Assembly: GCA_039583875.1 (NCBI GenBank)
Contig: CM077155.1
Span: 12,131,046 to 12,195,045 of the forward strand
Direction: 5' to 3'
Source of the DNA: Platanthera guangdongensis
Taxonomy: Eukaryota > Streptophyta > Magnoliopsida > Asparagales > Orchidaceae
Length of the DNA stretch: 64,000 bases
In this document: one piece after another, positions 43,533-53,594 of the stretch
Position numbering within the stretch: the stretch's first letter is position 1
Layout: each line of letters starts with the position of its first letter
Position numbers and translations under genes: made by a program
Notes under the pieces: generated by a model
The model's database searches: none
Seen by the model: the letters and a program-made list of their open reading frames with translations, nothing else
What the model was told of the DNA's origin: nothing

Positions 43533-45401
43533 GTAACGTGCCTGTGTGCGGGAGCTAACTCGCGCATGTGTGTTACCAACCTGTGAGGCACACTGCCAAC
43601 CCACGCTCTTAGGTTTTCCGGTAAAACGTGAGACTTTTGTTTTTCCGCTCGAAATTCATTCTGCTCCCTTTCTAGAATGCACAATGTCTGACACTCACTT
43701 GGATGCTTTTGTGAGCCCGGGTGAAGGCACTAAAATTTACTTCCACGGGTGCTCTCTTGTAGGCACTACAAGGATTCAAGGACTTATCCTTATCAATGAG
43801 AGCACTCCCGTCAAGGCTACGACTCTGCTAGAGCGCTGCCATCAATGCTCCGAGGACTTAGTTTATTTTCTGCTATTTTTGTCTTCAAAGCTTGTAATGG
43901 AGAGGTAACATGTCACCCTTCGAGGAAACTACCAAAAATTGTAAACTCAACAAAATATTTTGGTTTTTGGCCCGACACAGATCCGACCACGTGATTTTTC
44001 ACATGTTTCGGGTTTTTCACAGTAAAAATGATACTTGTCATTACTGCTTCATTTTCATTGACTGTTTGCACACCAGATCCAAATCCGAGCTAAGGCGGTC
44101 CGATTCTCCGGACCGGGGAAATACCGGGTTACTCGCAACAATGGTAATCAAGAAAAATTGGCACCTCTTATCAATTGAATTTTTTAATTTGTTTTAATAT
44201 GCTAATTAACTAGAAAATTACAAAATTATTTCAAAACACAAAAAATATGCTTTTCTACATTTTTTCTGAATTATTGTTTTTTATATGTTGATTATTTCAT
44301 ATAAAAATAAAAAGATAATAATAATTTAGAAGCTATATTGAAAATATCCAGCATGAGTAGTTTAATATGTGAGGATTGACTATATTGTGTGGTTTTTCAC
44401 TTTAATCCTTACTAAATATTGCAATTTTTTCTCATGCTATGCAAAGTATCATTACAATGAAAAACTTATATAGAAATCTTGTGTCTAAAAGAATAATTAT
44501 GCGTCTATGTATAAATGATGTTCTATGTTAGACAATGATACACACAATCACATTCTTTGATTCCTACATTTATCTTTAATTTTGTTTATGAATATATGTG
44601 AATTAATATGCATAGATAAATTATCTAAACAATACACATCACTATCATACACCTATTCCTTGATATGTATGGTTAAAATTAGAATTGAATTAATACCCCA
44701 CTACTACTCTACTAGTCTATGCACCCCCCATGTTGCTCCCCAACATCCTTGATGACGCTCAATATCACATATTATTGGCTGCACCTCGTAATTAACTGCC
44801 TCCAACTCCTCCATGCCACCTGCTTCTTCATTCACCTCCATCCTCAATCTCTTCTCCCATTCTGTCGACTGAGTTCTAATTTCTCCTCAACTTGTTTGGC
44901 GTATTTTGTTGGCTCATTCAGTATCATTGACCCATTACTCTTACCTCATAAAATTGAAATTATTAAATAAAATGAATCAACGTATGAGACCAACGTATGA
45001 CTCAGCAATTAAAACAAGCTAAACAAATGTAATGGAATCCAGAAATAAAAATGAGTCCAAGTCTGTCCAAATATATGACTTAATAATTAAATTTAGTTAA
45101 TCAAATGTAATGGAATAAATGGTCAAACTGATTCCCTAGCGGCCAAAATAGTCAAAGTATTAGACGAACAAAACGCCCAAAAATGATAAATGAGTTAAAT
45201 TTTGTGAGTTCTTTAATTAATATTATCATCTAATTTAGCACTTTCATTTTTTGGGTATAAAACAAGCACAGAGTCACATTGATAATTAACTTAATCATTT
45301 ATTAACGAATTGGCAATTTAAAACCATTTTTTATTTTAAATATATAATAAATTTAACTATTGATGGGTTTTCCAAAAATATTAACGTGGTTGGAATGCAC
45401 C
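43533..45401 (+). repeat. Repeat A copy 2, fragment 4
   Basis: Starts with the duplicated GTAAC, matches A1 from about 4404 to 6355 with many small indels, and stops where element F begins. From about 44150 it is AT-rich and non-coding. Confidence 0.87.
43684..43908 (+). CDS. Small hypothetical protein of repeat A, second copy (74 aa)
   Basis: MSDTHLDAFVSPGEG...SSKLVMER. Same length and start as 4576-4800. Residues SPGEGT, GTTRIQGL and KATTLLER are identical in both. No family recognised; see the A1 copy for the case for and against it being real. Confidence 0.35.
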   Translation: MSDTHLDAFVSPGEGTKIYFHGCSLVGTTRIQGLILINESTPVKATTLLERCHQCSEDLVYFLLFLSSKLVMER

Positions 45402-46183
45402 TGTTGAATTTTCTCCAGGTGGTCACCAAGATAGCCTGAAGCCAAATTAATATTCTCAGCACTATCAAGATCACACCTTGATCACGCGAAAAATTCCCTG
45501 GATCTTGGAGTAAGCAGGGGTTATCTCAACTTAAGTCAGTCAACCAGAAAACACATGCAGTACAAGAGTCTTTATTGATTAACAACAATCTTCTTTACAA
45601 GGTGAGACATACATGGCGAGACATGGTTCACCAAACAACCACCAAAGGGACAGTAGAGACTTTAAAAACAAGACAAGACAAACAAGCTGTGCGGGCTCAA
45701 ACACAAGCCGTTGGTCTACTACTGTGGAGTCTGCTTAGTCCGCCAGGTCGCCAGACCGCAACCCAAGCCGCGCGGACTACCCCTTATTCCAATGCTTGCT
45801 CTAGCTGCCGATCTACAAGCCACCTAACCGCAAGGTCTCCTAGCCGCCAGACCGCACAAGCTGCGATGCCGAATAGAATAGTCCGCCTGAAGCAGGCGTC
45901 TTATTGAAACCTGAACCAAGTTGCCAAAGAGAAGACCGACTGGTCGCGGTCTGCGACCAGTTTTTTACCGCCTGTTGCTTAACCGCAGAGTCCGCACTGT
46001 CCCTGACCGCAATCAGAGCCAAGTCCTGGCTTTCCAGCGCTATCCGCACAACCTGCACAGCACAACCCAGTCAACTCCATCAAACCACGTGGATACCAAA
46101 AGTCAGTCCGCACCAACTGTAGCGGGCTCAAGTTACTGTTCACTTACTTCGATTGGTTCTTATTCCTGATGTGATATGGGTCC

Positions 46184-46191
46184 TATTTATA
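46184..46191 (-). promoter_or_regulatory. TATA box of the F LTR
   Basis: Minus strand TATAAATA in GCCTATAAATAGG, with the AGTCCGC array immediately upstream on that strand. Confidence 0.7.
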
Positions 46192-46214
46192 GGCACGATG
46201 ATGAGTGTGGTCAC

Positions 46215-47060
46215 CGTCCTAGCCAGTAGGATTACATCCACATCCCGCAGCAAGACATCTCCGCAGTCCGCGGATACATTCAGTCCGCCGCTCCTGTGCA
46301 GGATTGCCTATCCACCATTGCATCTCCAATACCGAACACAATCACCAGTCTGCTTTATCGCCAAAGGCCAAGCCAATGCATCCCAAGGCTGGACACAGTT
46401 GCCAGTCTGCCTTGTCACTGAAGGCCAAGCCAGGAACATCACAGCCGGACTCTGCAGCAACATTGTCCGCCTATCCGCAGACACAGCTCCAGACCGCTTA
46501 TCCCGTGCTCAGCCTTGCCACAAGACAAATGCCGAACTCAGCAGACACACCGCTTCAGTCCGCTCATCCTGAGCCTACCGGCTTCACCACCAAGGTAACA
46601 GCCGGACTCAGCGGACACGCCGATCTAGTCCGCTCATACTGCGGACAGCTCTAGTCTGCATATCCCTGCAGACAACTCCAGTCTATATGCCATGAGTCCA
46701 TTGCTTTTTTACCAAGACACCTCCGGACTCAGCGGACACTGCTCCAGTCTGCTTACACAACAGACACCTCCAGTTCGCATCTTACGCTGACTGCTCCAGT
46801 CCGCATCTTCTGCTGACTGCTCCAGTCCGCTAACATAGCAGACTCCTCCAGTCTGAATCTTCTGTTGACTGCTCCAATCCGCACATCTTGAGTCCACAAC
46901 AATGCCAGCAAGGTAACTGTCGAACTCAGCGTACTCTAGCTCTAGTCCGCACGCAGTTACGGACAGAAACTCCAGTCCGTATATACCCAAACTTGCAACT
47001 AAGGCACAAAGCACTTATGACGAGCTTGGCGAACTGAGACACAGTCCGCACTCCACTGCG
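46215..47060. repeat. AGTCCGC/GCGGACT array in F LTR
   Basis: CCAGTCCGC and its complement GCGGACT recur many times, for example AGTCCGCATCTTCTGCTGAC units near 46798-46885, in both directions and with C-to-T variants (AGTCTGC). Upstream of the TATA box in element orientation. Confidence 0.8.
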
Positions 47061-47501
47061 CGATCTCCCTGGACTGAGCTAAACATGGACTTGGTTTAGA
47101 ACCAACCAAGTCTAACCCACTGGCCATAAGGGCCAGTACGCCCTTACTGGAGGACTCCGCCGTCTCCTCTTGCCGCTTCACCAGAGCAAGACCAAGGCTT
47201 CTGTGAAGCCGGCCTGCCGAGCTCCCTTTCTCCAGTCCGCTTCCTGCCGGACTCCGCGGATAGAGTCGATATCCGACTGGTTACTTCTTGGGATCCATCT
47301 TCTTATAGAGCATAAGCCGGCCTGGCAGGCCACCGCTGCTGTCCGCATAGGCCGCGCGAACAGATCGCACAGGCCACCATAGAACAAACCAACTGCTCCG
47401 ACCACGCCGACCTGGCTATCTGCCAACCCTGTCCGCGTAGTCCACACGGATAGGTTGCCCAAGTCTTCCATTCACTCACTTTCACTTCACAATTTTCAAC
47501 A

Positions 47502-47516
47502 CTCCCCCTTGAAGTG
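47502..47516 (-). other. Element F polypurine tract
   Basis: Minus strand CTTCAAGGGGGAG directly before the 3' LTR. Confidence 0.8.
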
Positions 47517-48634
47517 AGAAGTGGTGAATAACTCCAGCAGCTCTCGTAACCCTGCACCTGGTCCCTCCGATAGCATCTACGAAGAGATGTCCAAGACATA
47601 GTCCTCGCCCCGCATATCATGGACCATGAGAGAGCCCTCCAACATCTCCCAAAAGGAGCCATTCTTCCCTCTGCCTCCTTCACCAGCTTCAACCTCCACT
47701 CATGCATCATAGGAGTATCACCAACTACCTTAGGCACAAGAGCCCAAGTCTCATCGCAGCTGAGAGTAGTCACCTCTTCAGTCTTGGTTTCAACCACCTC
47801 CTTGATTCTAGTGGGGTCATCATAGCTAGAAGGTACTCGCTCGACCTAAGGGCTTGCAAGGAAACATGGGACCAAGTGCACCATGTTCCCTTCGCTATAT
47901 CGAGCTGGTGGCTTACTGATCCTCTTCGATCTCTGAAGAACCTGATCATGGATAACCACCTCCGCTGCTCCTCCTGAACCAGCTCCGTTCTCGGGCAAAC
48001 CCGGAACAATGCTCCTCTTGCTTCCTGAGCAAGACGCCTCCTCACTTGAACTAGGAGCACCTAGAGCAACGCTCCCCCTGCTACCTGAAACAGAAGACTC
48101 CCCTCTTGAACAAGAACTTCCTGGAACATCTCTCCCCTTGCTTCTCAAACCAGAAGCCTCCGCCTTCGATCCAGAAGTATCTGGAGCAATGCTCCCCCTG
48201 CTTCCAGACCCTGACGCCTTTGCCCCGGAGCTAGAATAACCTAGAGCTCCTGATGACTCAGGCAGCTCCAACTAAACCTTTACAGCAGCCTCCTTCAGCC
48301 CACCATCTAACCCGCTTATCTCTAGCTCCACATAAGAGCTATCCCAGTGTGACATCAACTAATCGAATACAACATCTCTCGACACAATGATCCTCTTCGT
48401 CGCAGGATCCATACACCTCCATCTTTTCCTCTGCTCATTATACCCAACAAAGACCAGCTTCGTCTTGAGAGCATCCATAGTGTGTATGTAGCAGGTAGGG
48501 CCAAACACCCGTAGTTGCCTCATACTGGGCTTCACCCCGAACATCAGCTCATATGGAGTCTTCACAATGATCGGACTAAGAGGCATCTGATTGATGATAT
48601 GAGCAACATAGGCCATTCCTTCTGCCCAAAGTGC
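47517..48634 (-). pseudogene. Element F pol fragment (integrase C-terminus and linker)
   Basis: Minus strand from 48634: LWAEGMAYVAHIINQMPLSP, TPYELMFGVKPSMRQLRVFG, FVGYNEQRKRWRCMDP and IIVSRDVVFD, the end of a Copia integrase, closed by a stop at about 48356. The next frame (48271-47846) is Ser/Gly-rich with imperfect repeats of about 20 residues and then RSKRISKPPARYSEGNMV, the usual bridge to RT. RT motifs such as YVDDM are absent from the remaining 350 bases, so the RT-RNase H block was deleted. Confidence 0.8.
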
Positions 48635-51102
48635 CTTATGAAAATATTTTTGCAATTAATTATTATTCTCACTTTAATGCTAATTCTTCTTCATATTTTC
48701 ATGAAATAATTTTTTCAATTTAAATAATATTCATGAAAATACTTTTTCAAGTCTTCACGAGAACACTTTTTCTGATTTGAATAATTGTTCTTTGCATTCG
48801 GATGCTACTTCTTCTTTTTGGCAAGATCAACCAAAAAAATCCCCGAGTAACGAGAATAATTATTTAGGTTTGAATTCTTGTTCTTTTTTCCGCACCTCAA
48901 ATTGAGTCTTCTAATTTTGGGGAACTTTTTCATACTCAATTTTCTCCTCCCCAAAATCTAGCTCCGATTAATACGTGTTCTAATAATTCTTCTTCATCTT
49001 CAAATACTTCACCTATGGCGGAACATGAATTCTCATGTGCCTCCTTAGTGTCTTATTCCAAAGAAGAAGAACAATTATTATTTCAAGAGTTTATTAAAAT
49101 TATGGGCACTCTGGGTGAAATAGAAGAAGAACATGTTTCTTTTCCTATTTCTTCTGATTTTCCATCTTATCATGAATTTCCAATTATCACTTATAAATAT
49201 TTAGGAATTCAGATTCATGAAAATTTTGTGCCTAATAATTTTATAAAATAAAATTCAAATAATAACTTTACTTTAGAAAATAAACAACTGGAGCTTAATC
49301 TTCTAATATCGCAAGAGCCTCCTCCTTGCGAAAATTTTTCTTACACGTTTCTTCTCAATTTTTCTTCAACTAACAATTTGCAGAAATAAGTTGAGACGTT
49401 GCAATCAAACGTAGTCCCCGACCCATTTGCCGCTCATCTACAAAGATTCAAATCACCTCAGTTATGTATTAGTGATTTGAATCCACATTCTCAAGTCCAC
49501 CATTCAAAGAAGAAAAATCAACAAGCAAGCGGAGGATTAGCTGGGCGAGCGTCTTCGGCGTATTCACCCAAGCGGGAATTTAGGGAGTTTCCCTTACACC
49601 TAAATTTTTATTTCCCTTTTTCCTAACCAACACCGTCCAGCTTAAAGATGGGAAAAAAAGCGCTTTTCGGAGACACCCCTTGCTTATCTTTCTTTTCTTG
49701 CAATTTAAATTTCAATGCATTTTATTTTTTTATTTCTCCCTCCTACTTGGCTTATAAACATTGGGTATAATGTTTATTTTTAAGTATGGGGGGATTCTCA
49801 TTTATTGTCTTTATTTAAAAATCCAAAAAAATGAAAAAACCTTTAAAATTTTTTAAAAAATTTGTTTTCTTTTTAAATCAAAAATACAAAAACTATAGAA
49901 AATGAAAATTAATTTCTTAGAAAGGGCCGTGTTGGGCTTTCATCCCACAAAATCGCATAATATCTTGCGAACCCATCACTGGGCAGCCCTCAGGAAGTCC
50001 AAGAATAACAAAAAATGAGGATTTTATTTATAAAGAATCAAAACTATAATAAATCCCTACTTAATATTTTGTGATTTTCGGAAAATAATTTTGAGGTAAT
50101 TTATAATACTTTTTATAATTTTTGATTTTATCATTGTTAGTTAGATTTAATTTTGAGAAATACTTTACGAATTAAATTTGTTTAGAGTAATCTATTTAAC
50201 AATTTGTCTCTCTAATTCAAATTAGTTTTAATTTTATAGTACTTAGTTAAATAATTTTTAGATTTCACATTATAATCACTTATGCTTAAAGATTATTAGG
50301 AAATTTTAATTTACTATAGTTGCTCTCTAATTATTTTAATTTAATCTAAATTTTGTTTAACCTTCCCTTGTTTTTAATTTTTCTTGTTAGATCGTGTGTC
50401 ATAGGGATAAGAGGAAAAAATTCATTATCCCTTGCTACACATGCAATTTTTACTTTTATTTTGTTAGATCATATGTCATGAGAATCAAGTATTCCTTGGT
50501 ACACATATACAACCCCAAAAAAAAGATGGAGTAAGAGATTAAAATTCATTACTCCTAAGCAATTTTATTTTTATTTGAAGAGAAAAATATTTGTTCATAT
50601 GTCATGAAAAATGAGAGAATAAAATTCATCATTTTCTTGATAAACATATGCAAATATCTAAAAGAAAAAAATTATGCGGGGTGAGAGGATAAAATTCATC
50701 ACCCTCAATCTAAGATCTCTTCAATTTCCTTATTCTCAAAATCCAATACCCAATATAATTGATTTAGAATTAAATTAAAATTTTAAGAGCGCATAAGTAG
50801 TAGTTTTAATTTTCCTTTAAGTTTCTTTTTAGTGAAAAAATGTTAATAATTTTTAATCTAACTTTTTTTGCTAAATACTTAATTTTGAGTTCCAATTAAT
50901 TTATAGAGAAAACTTTGCTAAATATTTATCCCTTCACATTTTACTTTCATATTTTAAGACTTAAAAATTTGAATACCTAAAGTTAATTTTTTAACTTTCT
51001 TTTGATTTAATAAATTTTTAGTTTAACAAAATTATATTAATTTCTTATAAGTACTCTAATAGTTTTGCTCTGGAATAGCAAAAACTTAAGTATGGGGGTA
51101 TT
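48635..51102 (+). mobile_element. Element C: inverted copy of element B, internal part, 5'-truncated
   Basis: Starts in the middle of the B internal region at TTATGAAAATATTTTTGC (left-arm counterpart near 41449), so PBS and 5' LTR are absent. It runs through the gag-like fragment, the AT-rich non-coding stretch (49627-51087) and the PPT AAGTATGGGGGTATT at 51088-51102. Confidence 0.87.
48640..49626 (+). pseudogene. Element C gag-like fragment
   Basis: Counterpart of 41440-40460. Here SYSKEEEQLLFQ (near 49050) is intact where B has a stop, but a TAA at 49249-49251 and one at about 49387 interrupt, and the knuckle part is missing. Phrases YKYLGIQIHENFVP and SDLNPHSQVHHSK are kept. No catalytic domain. 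Confidence 0.5.
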
Positions 51103-51745
51103 TGATAAGTCATTATTTATAGTAGTTTTTATATAGTTTTTATTTAATAAATAGTTAGGTTTCTATTTAGTTTTTATTAATATTTGTATTAATTCCTTTG
51201 TTTTCTTATTTCAGGTCAATATGGGCTGCTAATAGCAATTTGGAGCTGACAGAATTGATGTGGAGAAAATCTGGAGAAAAGCCGAATTTTTCCCTAGTAC
51301 ACGGTCCTGTCACGGGCGTGACCATAGTCATGGGTCGTGACCTCTAGGTGTTGTTCTGCTGCCATTGCACATCAATTAAAGTTACACTCCCCAATGTCAT
51401 GGGCGTGACCATCCTACACAGGGCGTGCCGCCAGAAGGAGCTCCAGTTTCACAACACAAACCGGTTATGGGTTATAATCCCTAGACATGGTCGTGACCTA
51501 CTGGTCACGGGTGTGACCACGGGTGTGACCACGGTCGTGACTCCCCGGCGTTACTCAGTCATCAATCAACATTTCTTTGCAGAATTTTCAAGCTTACACT
51601 CCCTAGGTCACGGGCTTGACCTAGGGGCGTGACGTCCAGCAACAGCCAAAATTATTTCCCCCCATTTTGAGTTCCTGCCATTTCGAGTTCTCGCCGTTTC
51701 CAGTAACAGTATAGACACGCCCTAGTTCACGGGAGTGACCTATGG
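51103..51745 (+). repeat. Element C 3' LTR, first part (interrupted by D)
   Basis: Starts TGATAAGTCATTATTTATAG after the PPT and carries the GTCACGGGCGTGACC palindromes. Ends with TATGG (51741-51745), duplicated after D. Confidence 0.9.
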
Positions 51746-51962
51746 TGATGGAGCCGACTTCCCACGACATGTGGCCAAGGAGCGTCCTCCCTCTGACGAT
51801 GATGGTGACCCGGTAGATTTGAATGGAGATGTCGGCCCGCAACACTTTGATGACGGCGACAGCATGCTTACGGATGACCCTTGGAAGCGTCATCACAATA
51901 GCCGTCCGGAGTGCAAGCCCAATTATTGGCGTCGCCACAATAGCCGTCCGGAGCGCAAGCCC

Positions 51963-51990
51963 AATTATTATTTATTAATAAATAATAATT
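51963..51990. repeat. Perfect 28-base AT palindrome in D LTR
   Basis: Centre TTATTAATAA, reading identically on both strands over 28 bases. It recurs in LTR 2 at 56163-56190 and LTR 3 at 60360-60387. It follows the GC-rich direct repeats and could form a cruciform, or a hairpin in RNA. Confidence 0.92.
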
Positions 51991-52162
51991 GAGTCATATT
52001 ATATTTTATTAGTTGTTTTATTTCAAAATTATCATTTTTATTTCATGTTTAATTTCATGTATTATTTGTAACATGGTTATGTTATAAAACCATGGTGTAT
52101 GGTTGTCTTATTTCATTTTCATGTTGGGCTGCATGTAGCCCTTTTCCCTTGATTGTAAAGCC

Positions 52163-52170
52163 TATATAAA
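52163..52170 (+). promoter_or_regulatory. TATA box of D LTR 1
   Basis: TATATAAA in GCCTATATAAAGGC; LTR 2 has it at 56363-56370 and LTR 3 a C-to-A variant context at 60560-60567. Confidence 0.75.
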
Positions 52171-53389
52171 GGCATGTACTCCTTTGTTTTTCTTTAGTGA
52201 ATGAATGAAAAGAAAATCAATTTCAAGATTGAAATCCTCCTCCTTCTCCAAGGCAAATTTCTGCCCCCTCTATTCCTCTTCTCCCTTGGCCACCGGCCAC
52301 CCTTCCCCTCCTCTCTCTCTCTCGGCCTCCCTTCCTCTCCTTCCTCATCTCTACCTTGTCTCCTTACTATACGAGACATCTCTTTTCCCCAACCTCCAAG
52401 CCGTCACCTCCACTCTCACAAGTCCGGCTACCACCAAAACTCCTTAACCCGAGTTCCACCACCACCCTTCACAAATCCGGCCACCCAACCTCTCACCCGA
52501 GGCCTCCTCATCCTCACCAAATCCGACCCACCACCCTATTCCCCTTCCTAAAAATCTTAAAGATCATCTACCATATTCATCCCTTATTTACCATATTCAA
52601 AATATATCCCCGTCCTTAAATTCTCTACCTACCATATTTGAAATTATATCATTCCTTAATTATTTCCGATATCCTGCCACCTTTCTCTCTCCTGCCTTAT
52701 TGGGAAATATTATTTCCATATTCAGAAGATTTCGCCGGGACTTTCCAAATAAAGCGTGATACGAAGAAGGCGACGAATTTCTCTCCCTCCGTCGTATCTC
52801 TGGTGGAGCCGTTGAAGAGCGATTCTAGTAGAGTGAACCGGATTCATCAAATCCGGTTGGGTAACGAACATTTCCACCTTTATGTGTTTCTCTTCTTTAG
52901 ATAGATCTTGTGGCATTGGCAAATTGCGTGGCTTGTGTAACGCTTGAATTTTCGTGGCTAATTTCTTTTAGTTATTGTCGTGTTTATTTCTTTCGTTTAA
53001 ATTCGTGAGGCGTGGCGGCCCTCGTTTTATTTTATTGGGAGAGAACCACCCTTGTCCGAATCTTTTATTTTCGGTGGATTCTCTTTTGGTACAACAACGC
53101 TCGATCGAACCGTGTGGGTTCTTTTCGCTTGAGAGGACCTCGGCATATCGCCTTGGTATTATCTTAAGGGGCCTTGCGAACCCCCCTGTAATCTTTAATT
53201 AGTAACAATATTAATTGTTTCGTTACTGCGTTAAATGCTTGAGTGTGACGTGAGAGTTATCGGAGAACGTCGTGTTAGTTCCGTCGGCCACCCATAATGC
53301 TTGAAAGAGTAAGCCTACATCAATTTGGTATCAGAGGGAGGTTCTCGTCAATTTCCTAATTGGCACTCCTCCCCCTTTTCAAATTAAAA

Positions 53390-53582
53390 CAAATAAATTT
53401 CAAATTTCAAAATTCAAATTTCGAATTTCAAACTTCAAATTTCAAAATTTCAAATTTCAAATTTCAAATTTCAAATTTCAAAATTCAAAATTTAAATTTC
53501 TAATTTCAAATTTCAAAATTTCAAATTTCCAATTTCAAATTTCAAAGTTTAAAATTCAAAATTCAAATTTCCAATTTCAAAA
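53390..53582. repeat. AAATTTC heptamer tract in D leader, copy 1
   Basis: Imperfect heptamers of CAAATTT with variants fill the leader between PBS and ATG. The second copy is at about 57592-57782 and differs by small indels. Its translation (FKFQNFKFQ) is a by-product. Confidence 0.92.
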
Positions 53583-53594
53583 AAATCCAAAATT

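Larger units (their letters stand above)
45402..47501 (-). repeat. Element F 3' LTR
   Basis: Bounded by TGTTGAATTTT and AATTTTCAACA, a terminal inverted repeat, and by a PPT on the inner side. Its partner is not in the window. GC-rich, with the AGTCCGC array and a TATA box. Several overlapping short frames are by-products. Confidence 0.82.
45402..48634 (-). mobile_element. Element F: Copia remnant (3' LTR and part of pol)
   Basis: On the minus strand: an integrase C-terminal fragment, a Ser-rich linker, a PPT and a 2.1-kb 3' LTR (TGTTGAA...TTCAACA). Reverse transcriptase and RNase H are missing between linker and PPT, and everything upstream of the integrase fragment is missing too because the right arm of the inverted duplication begins at 48635. 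It inserted in repeat A at 45401. Confidence 0.82.
51746..53322 (+). repeat. Element D LTR 1
   Basis: TGATGGAGCC...CTACATCA. Contains a 42-base direct duplication with CACAATAGCCGTCCGGAG (about 51894-51965), an AT palindrome, TATATAAA at 52163-52170, and a polypyrimidine-rich leader. Followed by the PBS TGGTATCAGAG at 53326-53336. Confidence 0.93.

Noticed and set aside
45575..47800. Several Ser/Thr/Gln-rich frames on both strands in the F LTR
   Set aside because: GC-rich repeat array keeps many frames open; overlapping frames on both strands, and no domain signature.
52194..52920. Pro/Ser-rich frames repeated in all D LTRs
   Set aside because: Located in the pyrimidine-rich R/U5 leader; they overlap in several frames, and identity between copies only reflects recent duplication.
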